The position numbers and the translations under genes are program-made. Source: Nostoc sp. T09 (lineage in GTDB: Bacteria; Cyanobacteriota; Cyanobacteriia; Cyanobacteriales; Nostocaceae). From it: DNA of 35,928 bases. Shown here one piece after another: positions 1 to 7,784 of this stretch (position 1 is the first letter of the stretch; every line of letters starts with the position of its first letter). Below the pieces are notes generated by a model that had not been told where the DNA came from, made no database searches, and worked only from the letters and a program-made list of their open reading frames with translations. The stretch spans positions 1 to 35,928 of the forward strand of contig NZ_MTAV01000073.1 of the NCBI RefSeq assembly GCF_002154695.1. The letters run 5' to 3'.

Positions 1-1
1 C

Positions 2-733
2 GGTCAACCTTGGCGCGGGCATGAAAAAGAAATCAATTCTGTCGCCTTTAGCCCTGATGGTAAGTGGATTGTCAGTGCCAGCAATGATTCGACAGTCCGC
101 TTGTGGGATACCAACGGCAACCCCATCGGTCAACCTTGGCGCGGGCATGAATATTGGGTAAATGCCGTAGCCTTTAGCGCCGATGGTAAATTGATTGCCA
201 GCGGTAGTCTTGATGGAACAGTGCGTTTGTGGCGCTGTGGGTGGCAAGAATGGTTGCAAGTATGCTGCAACAGGTTACTTTACCATCCCGTCTTTCAAAA
301 TCCTAAAAATGGCAGTGATGTAGAAGTTGCCTACCAAACTTGTCAAAAATATGTATGGAATCCAGAATGCCCTAAACAGTTGAACAACCAAGGTGCAGCA
401 AAGCTAAAAGGGAAAGCTTATTCAGCAGCTTTGGAAGACTTCAACCAAGCAATTCAACTTAATTCGGAATATACTGCTGCCTATTATAACCGGGGGCTTA
501 CCTACACCTACTTAAAAATTTATCAGGCAGCAATAGAGGATTTTGACAAAGTAGTTGCCACAGTTCCAGCCTACGCTGATGCGTATTACACTAAAGGGAT
601 TTGCTACGCCCAGCTAGGTAAAAACCAGGCAGCAGTTGAGAACGTTCATCAAGCTGCTGATTTATACCAGCAACAAGGAAAAGAAGAAATGTATCAGAAG
701 ATGCTGCAATATTTATCTGAATTGAAAGTATAG
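2..733 (+). CDS. WD40-TPR repeat protein, 3' part (5' end outside window)
   Basis: The frame is open from base 2, so only the last 243 residues are present and the start lies upstream. Two WD40 blades of 42 residues are visible, with GHE...VAFSPDGK...STVRLW and GHEYWVNAVAFSADGK...GTVRLW signatures. They are also near-identical as DNA: the 24 bases at 1-24 recur at 127-150, a 126-bp period. After a short Cys-containing linker come about three TPR units (AYSAALEDFNQAIQLN, YQAAIEDFDKVVATVP, KNQAAVENVHQAADLY). WD40 propellers and TPRs are protein-interaction scaffolds. In filamentous cyanobacteria such proteins often carry an N-terminal kinase or NTPase domain, but none can be seen here. The family call is firm; the biological role is unknown. 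Confidence 0.9.
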   Translation, partial: GQPWRGHEKEINSVAFSPDGKWIVSASNDSTVRLWDTNGNPIGQPWRGHEYWVNAVAFSADGKLIASGSLDGTVRLWRCGWQEWLQVCCNRLLYHPVFQNPKNGSDVEVAYQTCQKYVWNPECPKQLNNQGAAKLKGKAYSAALEDFNQAIQLNSEYTAAYYNRGLTYTYLKIYQAAIEDFDKVVATVPAYADAYYTKGICYAQLGKNQAAVENVHQAADLYQQQGKEEMYQKMLQYLSELKV

Positions 734-838
734 GTATAAAGGATAAGTTTACTTCAGGAGCCTCTACTTCTCTTGTAGCCCGAGAGGATGTTAGAGCCAG
801 ATTAAACTAGGGGTATAAGAATTGGTACTTTCGAGCCG

Positions 839-1351
839 ATGACAGTTAATAATGGATTGATTCTGACGCTGTTTATTCTGATTACAACAAGTCTAGCTCT
901 TGGCTATGGTTTTGGCGTGAAAGCTCGACGTTTACCCTTTACGGCAGAAATTGGGTTTAGTCAGAAACAATGGCAATTTCTGCGATGGTGGGTCAAGTTA
1001 GCCTTGATTGCTGGAGTTTTGTTACCGATGTGCTTGTTAGCTCTGGATTGGAGACAAACATCTTCATGGGTATTCTGGGGGAGTTACCTGTTGATAGTCG
1101 TAGTGCAACTCATTAGCGAACGCGCCTTTAGTAGGTGGTTAGTGCCAAGCGTTGTTGTACCCATTGGTTTTTTCTACACAGCTTTTCGGTTATGGCAACT
1201 GCTAGACGGATTCACACAGTTAACATTTTCCTATTTGACATTAATGGGGTTTGGCATTGTTGTGTTGTTTTGGGCTGCTAACTTAGTAATGTTAATGGTG
1301 ATGGCTATTCCAACAGTCTTTGTTAGTTCAAAGTCAATTTCACAATCTTGA
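839..1351 (+). CDS. Hypothetical integral membrane protein, 170 aa
   Basis: This is a complete ATG-to-stop frame with strongly hydrophobic stretches near residues 5-25, 50-70, 78-95, 104-122 and 130-155, so four or five membrane helices are likely. A basic loop (VKARRLPF) follows the first helix. I recognise no catalytic motif and cannot name the family. It lies about 100 bases after the WD40-TPR gene on the same strand, but there is no sign of translational coupling. No clear ribosome-binding site precedes the ATG, although the next in-frame Met is too far inside to be a better start. The call rests on length, hydrophobic periodicity and normal codon use. Confidence 0.65.
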   Translation: MTVNNGLILTLFILITTSLALGYGFGVKARRLPFTAEIGFSQKQWQFLRWWVKLALIAGVLLPMCLLALDWRQTSSWVFWGSYLLIVVVQLISERAFSRWLVPSVVVPIGFFYTAFRLWQLLDGFTQLTFSYLTLMGFGIVVLFWAANLVMLMVMAIPTVFVSSKSISQS

Positions 1352-1397
1352 TTTATGTGAAAAATTGTAACTGCCTAACCGAATGCCGTGTTTTAGC

Positions 1398-1550
1398 CTA
1401 GTTATCGCCCAGAACCCACACCACCCCATCTCTATCAAACCAGTGTAGGTCTGGTAGAATAACTCTAAATCTGCGGTAAGGAATATCAGGGCAATTTAAA
1501 TCTGCCGAAGAGATACTACAAAATAGAATCAGCGATCGCGTTCCTACTGG
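1398..1550 (-). pseudogene. Possible remnant of a small unknown coding region
   Basis: In the 337-base gap 1352-1688 one minus-strand frame stays open from a stop at 1551-1553 to a stop at 1398-1400. It translates to protein-like sequence (CPDIPYRRFRVILPDLHWF, then DRDGVVWVLGDN) but has no ATG, GTG or TTG in its first half. Just upstream, in another frame, a second protein-like piece (ARYKAEEARFGGIVIERM...) ends at about 1544. Together they look like a decayed or frameshifted small gene. I do not recognise the family. The rest of the gap holds one HIP1 site and nothing else obvious. Confidence 0.25.
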
Positions 1551-1688
1551 TTAGGCAATTCACCATCTGTCATCCTTTCAATCACAATACCGCCAAACCG
1601 AGCTTCCTCAGCCTTGTATCGCGCACTCTACTAAAGTGATGCAACAAATTTTGTCAATCAAATCAACAGCCTGGATCGTTAATACTGT

Positions 1689-2909
1689 TTACTTTAAACC
1701 AGCGATCGCACTTCCATAGAGGGTCAAAAAACGAGATTCTTCTAAAGGTGCATCATTATTCCAGGTAGCAGCAACACAATATTGCTTACCGTTCTTAGCT
1801 TTTAGCCAAGTTGTAAGATTCAAAACTCCGGATTCCGATCCACCTTTAAATGCTACTCTTTCCCAATCTTCGGCATTGGCAATGCCAGGATTGATACTCA
1901 TGAGCGGTAGATCGGCAACTTGTTCCATCAAAGTGCAAAGTTCTTGAGCAGTAAAAAACCACTCAATATCTACAGCCACTGGGTTGCCTTCAAATTCACT
2001 TACATCAGGCAGAGGTTGTTGAGCTAGTGATTGTAAAATTGCTCTTTTTTGCTCTAGATTACTATTGCGATAGCGTTGAAGTAATTCTAGGTTCTTGGCA
2101 CTTTTGAGAATAAAGAATTCATGGGTAGTTAGTAAAGGACGGTTGCGGAGTGTAATAGATTCAATTGCCTGCCTTCCAATAATATTTATCAAGCTATCGG
2201 TAGCGGTATTATCACTTTGGGAAATCATCAAAGCAGATAATGTCTGCAAAGTTAAAAGTGAGCGATCGGGCCAGGTTTGTAAAATCCCAGATGGTAAACT
2301 TTTCCAGCCTGGTTGCAACTCAACCACATCCCGCCACGATCGCTTACCTGTAGCAATTTGAGATTTGAGAGTTTGGAGAACTGCCAATTTAAAAGCAGAA
2401 CCAACTGCTAGAGGTGTATTAGCATTTAACGCAGCTCGTTCTGATTTTCCTTCGAGAACCAGAAAGCTCACCTTACCTGGTAAAGTTTTGAATTCTGCGA
2501 TCGCTTCCTCTAAACTCTTGCCCTGAGCCACAGGCGGACGAAAGAATAGCATAGCAATTTTACCATTAGCATCAAGAGCAATTTGCGTTGGCACATAACC
2601 ACGAGCAAACACAACTATGTAATTTTTGCCTTGTTCTTGAACTTTTTGATAATCTCCCAGCCCTTGTTTCAAGCTGGAGATAATTTGTTGGATCTGTGAA
2701 ATTGGCACATGAGCTAAAAACTCAGAACTAAACCAGTCAGCTTGTACTGGTTCGGTAGTTAATAGTCTTTCTAAAGCAGCTTTAGGCATAACATATTGAT
2801 TGGGTAACTTTACCTGTACAACTGGTAATAACTGTTGCTGAGTTGGTTCTGCCAACACCTGATTGGGGAAGAGTAAACTTGCTGTTAATAATACAGTTGC
2901 TAACAACAT
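1689..2909 (-). CDS. Exported class A beta-lactamase-fold serine hydrolase (ORF12-like)
   Basis: The 406-residue protein begins with a signal peptide (about residues 1-20, ending VLA-EP). Residues 30-125 form a small alpha/beta region like the accessory domain before the beta-lactamase fold in ORF12-type proteins. The penicillin-recognising domain follows, with SxxK at S171-A-F-K174, SDN at S232-D-N234 and a KTG-box equivalent K355-G-G. All three catalytic boxes are intact, so it is probably an active serine hydrolase. I could not identify the class A Glu166 box with confidence, so true beta-lactam hydrolysis is uncertain; a cell-wall or esterase role is equally possible. It is monocistronic, and its neighbours give no clue about the substrate. 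The family assignment is firm, the substrate unknown. Confidence 0.85.
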   Translation of the reverse strand: MLLATVLLTASLLFPNQVLAEPTQQQLLPVVQVKLPNQYVMPKAALERLLTTEPVQADWFSSEFLAHVPISQIQQIISSLKQGLGDYQKVQEQGKNYIVVFARGYVPTQIALDANGKIAMLFFRPPVAQGKSLEEAIAEFKTLPGKVSFLVLEGKSERAALNANTPLAVGSAFKLAVLQTLKSQIATGKRSWRDVVELQPGWKSLPSGILQTWPDRSLLTLQTLSALMISQSDNTATDSLINIIGRQAIESITLRNRPLLTTHEFFILKSAKNLELLQRYRNSNLEQKRAILQSLAQQPLPDVSEFEGNPVAVDIEWFFTAQELCTLMEQVADLPLMSINPGIANAEDWERVAFKGGSESGVLNLTTWLKAKNGKQYCVAATWNNDAPLEESRFLTLYGSAIAGLK

Positions 2910-3188
2910 ATGTATTAAACTTTAGTGACTAGTTTAAATGCACTTCATAGGCCGGATTGGGCATTACACTTATATTGGTGGATATTAAAAAGCGATTTGC
3001 TCCAAGAGAATGAGCTATACTTCTCACTCAGCTATTCGTCATTTTAACGGATTTGCTATAGATACAGATTGCAATCAGCTTGTTATATTTTGAAATAGAT
3101 ACCATTGAGCTAATACTAAGTTTGCAGCATCAATAGAAACTAGTTTATGAAGATAATTTCTGTTTGGTTAAGTTTGACAGCTGTGCAG

Positions 3189-3230
3189 GGTATTACTTAT
3201 TGGTTGATACCTTTGTAAACAAGTAATACC
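3189..3230 (-). terminator. Inverted repeat downstream of the kinase operon
   Basis: A perfect 10-bp inverted repeat (GGTATTACTT / AAGTAATACC) with a 22-nt loop lies about 30 bases after the stop of the REC-kinase gene. It could end or stabilise that transcript, though no long U-tract follows. The remainder of the gap 2910-3258 is AT-rich and I see no gene in it; it must also hold the promoter of the beta-lactamase-fold gene near its left end. Confidence 0.4.
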
Positions 3231-3258
3231 ATGTCAGGTCAAATAGAAAATTAATTTA

Positions 3259-4551
3259 TCAGATGGGTAATTCAATAACGAACTCTAGACCTTCACCAAG
3301 CGATGAATGGTGATATAGTTTGCCATGATGATTGTTGACCACAATTTGATAAGCAATCGATAAACCTAGCCCTGTGCCTTTACCTATGGGTTTTGTTGTA
3401 TAGAAAGCATCGAATATTTTTGTTTGCTCTGCTTCAGTAATTCCTGAGCCATTGTCGGCAATTCTAAGAATAACTTTCTCTTCAATTGTCTCTGTTTTAA
3501 TGCGAATCACACCTGGGTTATTGGTAATATCCTGGAAATTTTTATTTTTTTGTGTTTCTTCAATGGCATCGAGAGCATTACAGATCAAATTCATAAAAAC
3601 CTGATTGAGTTCGCCTGGGTAGCACTCAACAAGCGGCAAATCTCCATATTCTTTGATTAGTTGAATGGCAGGACGATGAGCATTTGGCTTGAGCCGATGA
3701 CCAAGAATTAATAGCGTGCTTTCTATTCCTTCATGCAGGTTAGCTAGTTTCTTACCTACCTCTCTGTGTCGAGAAAACTTATTCAATGATGATACAATTT
3801 CTGTAACACGATCTGTACCAAGTTGCATAGATTGAAGAATTTTAGATAAATCATTTAACAAATAAGTCAGATTAGTATCTTGAATCGCAGTTTGAATTTC
3901 AGTAGGTGGATTGGGCAGATGCTTTTGATAGAGATTGAGTAAATCAACTATCTCCTGAACATACTGTTTCACAAAATTTAAATTACCAGCTATAAAATTG
4001 ATAGGATTGTTTACTTCATGGGCAATTCCTGCTGCCAATTGACCTAAGGTTGCTACCTTCTCTGCTTGGATGAGTTGGGTTTGAGTTTTTTGTAGTTCGG
4101 CGTTTTTGGCAATCAAAGTTTTCGTCAAATTTCTCAGCTTCAAGTGATGTTCAATCCGAACTAATACTTCTTCATGCTGAAAAGGTTTAGTAATGTAGTC
4201 TACAGCTCCTAATCGCAATCCTTTAACTTTATCGGCAGTTTCGGAAAGGGCAGTCATAAAAATGACGGGGATATCCTCAGATCGAGGATCGCTTTTGAGA
4301 TGTTGACACGTTTCAAACCCATCCATACCCGGCATCATGACATCAAGTAAGATTAAGTCGGGTAAATGCTCGTTATTTAATTTCTGAAGGGCTTTCTCAC
4401 CACTGCGAACTGCCCAAACTTCAAAGCTAGACTCATCCAAAAAGCTGGATAAAACTTGTAAGTTGGCAGGGTTATCATCAACGACTAAAATAATTCCTCT
4501 AGCAGGGTGGCGATCGCAAAAATGTTTTTCGTCTGGGATTCTGACTGTCAT
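3259..4551 (-). CDS. Response-regulator/histidine-kinase protein (REC-HisKA-HATPase)
   Basis: This is a 430-residue soluble protein. Residues 20-140 are a receiver domain with acidic pair D25-D26, phospho-acceptor D70 (LILLDVMMPGMDGFE) and the conserved KPF lysine. A short coiled coil leads to an H-box (GQLAAGIAHEVNNPIN, H178), and the ATPase domain shows N (NLICNALDAI), G1 (DNGSGI) and G2 (GKGTGLGLS) boxes. The input receiver suggests it is phosphorylated by a partner and then signals through its own kinase domain. Its ATG overlaps the stop of the upstream hybrid kinase gene (ATGA, 4548-4551), so the two are translationally coupled and the hybrid kinase is the obvious partner. No DNA-binding output domain is present. 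The target of the relay is not visible in the window. Confidence 0.92.
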   Translation of the reverse strand: MTVRIPDEKHFCDRHPARGIILVVDDNPANLQVLSSFLDESSFEVWAVRSGEKALQKLNNEHLPDLILLDVMMPGMDGFETCQHLKSDPRSEDIPVIFMTALSETADKVKGLRLGAVDYITKPFQHEEVLVRIEHHLKLRNLTKTLIAKNAELQKTQTQLIQAEKVATLGQLAAGIAHEVNNPINFIAGNLNFVKQYVQEIVDLLNLYQKHLPNPPTEIQTAIQDTNLTYLLNDLSKILQSMQLGTDRVTEIVSSLNKFSRHREVGKKLANLHEGIESTLLILGHRLKPNAHRPAIQLIKEYGDLPLVECYPGELNQVFMNLICNALDAIEETQKNKNFQDITNNPGVIRIKTETIEEKVILRIADNGSGITEAEQTKIFDAFYTTKPIGKGTGLGLSIAYQIVVNNHHGKLYHHSSLGEGLEFVIELPI

Positions 4552-6992
4552 ACTATTTCTAGCTCATATTGATTCAAAAAGCTGAGAATTACATCTTCGT
4601 CAAATTGCCTTGCTAGTTGTCGCAATTGGTGAGCAAAGGTTGCAAAAGTCGAATCTGTTGCCTCTAGTCGATCGGCCCACTTGAGAATGGCATTGAAATT
4701 ACCTTTATTTGCTAATGCGATCAGTTCTGCCAACACTTCGGCAGAAGGAGGAATTAATGAATCTGATTGACTATTAGCTATAGCTAAATTATTAGCTGTT
4801 TCTTCCTCAGACTGAGACTGCTTGTAAATCCATCTCAAACCTAAATGGCGTTCTAATTGTTGTAGTAATTCATCTACCTGTACAGGTTTGCTGAGAAAGT
4901 CGTTACCGCCTGCTTGCAGACTGCGATGTTGGTCGGTTTCAAAGACACTAGCGGAAGAGACGATAATTTTGACATCTTGGATATCTGGAGTGCGACGCAG
5001 GTATTGAATCAATTCAAACCCATCCATTTCCGGCATTAGTAGGTCTGTAATAATCAAATCTGGTTTAAGCGCAATTGCTTTTGCTAAACCTTCCTTACCG
5101 TTGGTAGCTTCAATTACATTAAAACCTAGTGGTTGCAGCAGGTTTGTAATTACTGTGCGATTCTCCCAGCGATCGTCCACCATCAAAATTGTGCGAGGAC
5201 TATCCTCAAAACCAATGATTTGTGATGCTGATGCCGCCATCGCTGATTGTACCCATTCGCTGGCTTCTGGTATTTCTAACTCAAACCAGAAAGTGCTGCC
5301 CCGCCCAACTTGACTTTTGACATGGATATCGCCACCCATCATTTGTACCAACTGGCGAGTAATAGCTAAACCAAGCCCTGTGCCTTCGGTCTGACGCTTT
5401 TTTTCACCTACTTGCTCAAATGGGAAGAAAATCTTGTTCAGTTCTGCTGGTGCTATACCAATTCCTGTATCTTCGATACAAAAGCGAATGCAGTATTTCT
5501 GCGTCTGCCCATTATAGAAAGGTTGAGCGATCGCTTCAATTTTGAAGGTGACTTGACCCTCATCCGTAAATTTAATGGCATTTCCTAGCAGGTTCAACAG
5601 TACTTGACGCAACCTTTTGACATCGACATTCACTCCTGTAGGCAAATTACTCGCGGGTTCATAGGCAAACAAAATACCCTTTTGTTCTGCCCGAATCTGA
5701 CAAATTTCTGCAATTCCCTGGAGAAAAGACGGGAAATGAATATCATCTGGATGCAGTTCGAGTTTTCTCGCTTCAATTTTTGAGAGATCCAATATGTCAT
5801 TAATTAAGGTCAGCAGATGAGAACCACATTGTTCAATGGTGTTGACGTGGTATTGCTCTTTTTCTAATAAAACTTTGGAACGCAGCAAAATTTGAGCGCA
5901 ACCCAAAATGCCATTCAAGGGTGTTCGCAGTTCATGACTCATGTTGGCTAAAAATTCGCTTTTGGCACGGTTTGCCGTATCAGCCGCTGCTTTGGATTTT
6001 TTCAGTTGCGCCTGTTCAAATGCTTGCACCTGCCACAAAACAGTAATCATGGTGACTGTCAGTCCTCCCATAATTAGAGCAATCACATCGAGGAATTGCA
6101 AGCGAGATTCAATATTTTGGCGCGGAATCACCAAAGCCAAAGACCAATTGGCTTCTTGCAATGGAACATAGACAACATATTTTTTAGTGCCGTCAATTTC
6201 CATCAACTGAATTCCCTGTTGTTTGTTTACCATCTGCTGGGCGATCGCACTCAAACTCCGATCTGCGATTTTTAGCAGGCTGGGTGCAGGTTTTTCTACC
6301 GTTGACATTAACGCTGCGTTAGGATGGACAATTGCTTGTCCTTGGGAATTGAGGGCGAAAGCATAGCTGTTATTGCCGTAGTGCAGCGAGTTGACAACCT
6401 TAGTAATGCGATCGACTTTCACATTGCCTTGAAAGACCCCAATTGGCGAACGATCAGTCCCAGGATTGGGCCATATTGGTGTGGCGATCGCAATTAAGGG
6501 AATTCCTGTGGAACGGCTGATAAAGGGATCGGAAATATTGCTTTGTCCTGCTAGTGCTTTTTGAAAGTAGTCTCTATCCTTAACATTTTTGGTTGACCGA
6601 CCAACTTTAGTATTAGAAAACGAACCATTCGGGATAACTATTTGGAAAAAGAAAAATTTATTGATTCGCTTGACTTCTGATTGTAAATATGGTTCTGCTA
6701 CAGACCAGTCTAGGGAGCGTACAGTTGAAGTATTAGCGAGGGTTTGTACCTCCACCTTGCGGACGTGTAACCACTCTTCAATTTCATCAACTCCTCTTTG
6801 TACCTGTTGAAAAGCGTTTTGTTTCAAATCTGCTAGCGCCATGTTGCGAGCAGCTAGATATGTGCAAAAAGCAGAAATACTTACAACAATAGTAGTGCCG
6901 CCGAGAACAAATCGAAGCAGTAAATTTCGTGACCAATTTTTTTCACTATCATATTCCAATGAACTTGAGTCAAGCCTTCTCAAAAGCTTCAT
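4548..6992 (-). CDS. Membrane hybrid sensor histidine kinase (dCache-like sensor, HisKA, HATPase, REC)
   Basis: This 814-residue protein has membrane helices at about residues 25-47 and 301-322 that bracket a roughly 250-residue extracytoplasmic region. Features such as KDRDYFQKALAGQ and IGVFQGNVKVD are typical of double-Cache ligand sensors. The cytoplasmic part carries H353 in FLANMSHELRTPLNG, an ATPase domain (N box NLLGNAIKFTDEG, EDTGIGI, GTGLGLAIT) and a receiver near 603-720 (ILMVDD...DLIITDLLMPEMDG). The last 80 residues form an unassigned helical tail, common in cyanobacterial hybrid kinases. The signal is likely a small molecule outside the membrane, by family analogy. It is the first gene of a two-gene operon with the REC-kinase. 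The ATG at 6992 has no good Shine-Dalgarno sequence, but the basic N-terminus just before helix 1 supports it. Confidence 0.93.
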   Translation of the reverse strand: MKLLRRLDSSSLEYDSEKNWSRNLLLRFVLGGTTIVVSISAFCTYLAARNMALADLKQNAFQQVQRGVDEIEEWLHVRKVEVQTLANTSTVRSLDWSVAEPYLQSEVKRINKFFFFQIVIPNGSFSNTKVGRSTKNVKDRDYFQKALAGQSNISDPFISRSTGIPLIAIATPIWPNPGTDRSPIGVFQGNVKVDRITKVVNSLHYGNNSYAFALNSQGQAIVHPNAALMSTVEKPAPSLLKIADRSLSAIAQQMVNKQQGIQLMEIDGTKKYVVYVPLQEANWSLALVIPRQNIESRLQFLDVIALIMGGLTVTMITVLWQVQAFEQAQLKKSKAAADTANRAKSEFLANMSHELRTPLNGILGCAQILLRSKVLLEKEQYHVNTIEQCGSHLLTLINDILDLSKIEARKLELHPDDIHFPSFLQGIAEICQIRAEQKGILFAYEPASNLPTGVNVDVKRLRQVLLNLLGNAIKFTDEGQVTFKIEAIAQPFYNGQTQKYCIRFCIEDTGIGIAPAELNKIFFPFEQVGEKKRQTEGTGLGLAITRQLVQMMGGDIHVKSQVGRGSTFWFELEIPEASEWVQSAMAASASQIIGFEDSPRTILMVDDRWENRTVITNLLQPLGFNVIEATNGKEGLAKAIALKPDLIITDLLMPEMDGFELIQYLRRTPDIQDVKIIVSSASVFETDQHRSLQAGGNDFLSKPVQVDELLQQLERHLGLRWIYKQSQSEEETANNLAIANSQSDSLIPPSAEVLAELIALANKGNFNAILKWADRLEATDSTFATFAHQLRQLARQFDEDVILSFLNQYELEIV

Positions 6993-7123
6993 ACATTAAA
7001 AAATTGTATTAGGAATAATTAATTAAAAAGCTATAGTTAGATTGCCCAAGAAACTATTGAGAATCACAGTTTTGCTTCATTGGCATAGGACTTAGGCACA
7101 CTCTACGAATTCTTGGCGTTCTA

Positions 7124-7257
7124 CCCTACGGGAAGTTACTGCGTGTCTAAGGCGTCTTGGCGGTAGCCTTCTCCTGCAAAGACGCTACGCGTAGCTTGCT
7201 TCCCCGTAGGGGTACGGCAAGCCGCTACTCTTCGAGAGGCTGCGCCAACGCGTCTAC
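7124..7257 (-). repeat. Nostoc-type palindromic interspersed repeat
   Basis: A run of short palindromic words (GACGCTACGCGTAGC, TTCCCCGTAGGGG, CGGCAAGCCG, TCTTCGAGAGG, ending CAACGCGTC) matches the style of multicopy repeats scattered through heterocystous cyanobacterial genomes. It sits in the 790-base gap 6993-7784, which is otherwise AT-rich. A 107-residue minus-strand frame runs through it, but the frame is made of repeat DNA and is not believable as a gene. Confidence 0.7.
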
Positions 7258-7430
7258 GATAAATTAAGGTTTTTGGTGATTTTTGCGTCAGTCCTGTTGC
7301 AATCACAGATTTGGCTAGGGCGATCGCATCTAAAATATTGATGGGCAAAATTAAGGAAGAGTCCTGGAGATATAACAGTAGTCTACTAGTAACAAAAATA
7401 ACAAAGTTATTGGTAATACAGGAGGAGTAT

Positions 7431-7469
7431 ATGAAGCTGAGATGCATTCTAATTATCAAACACAGCTAA
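7431..7469 (+). CDS. Micro-ORF (12 aa) behind a strong ribosome-binding site
   Basis: A near-consensus Shine-Dalgarno (CAGGAGGAG, 7419-7427) is spaced three bases from an ATG that opens only 12 codons (MKLRCILIIKHS). Strong SD sequences are uncommon in this genome, so the pairing stands out. It may be a leader peptide, the decapitated start of a lost gene, or chance; the bases after it hold no continuing frame. Nothing else gene-like is present in the gap 7470-7720. Confidence 0.2.
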   Translation: MKLRCILIIKHS

Positions 7470-7721
7470 TTTATTTGCTGATAATTCTGATTAACTCTTC
7501 ATCATTGCTTAAGTATATTAAATTAGCCATTAATTTTTTAATGCCCAATTTAAACAATTAATTTTTAGCTATCAAACCCTATCTAAAAAAGGATTTTAAC
7601 TAATGACACTAGTTCTTTAAATTGGACAACAATTTTTTAATGTACAACAAATGACAGCAAACAAAATATTAGCGATTTCTCCAAAAAGTCCTTATGAAAG
7701 GTTGTTATCCTTTGTCTTTGT

Positions 7722-7749
7722 GAAACCATACAGGTCGTTATACGGTTTC
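7722..7749 (-). terminator. Hairpin after the RTX/cupin gene
   Basis: GAAACCATA and TACGGTTTC form a 9-bp stem (one G-U pair on the minus strand) around a 10-nt loop, 36 bases beyond the stop of the gene starting at 10013. There is no U-tract, so this is only a candidate 3' end. Confidence 0.3.
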
Positions 7750-7784
7750 GCTTTAATATTGATACATTGAGTAAGTCCCCATCC

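Noticed and set aside
7136-7459. 107-residue minus-strand frame
   Set aside because: Its second half is palindromic repeat DNA translated (RRVGAASRRVAACRTPTG); no SD and no family resemblance.
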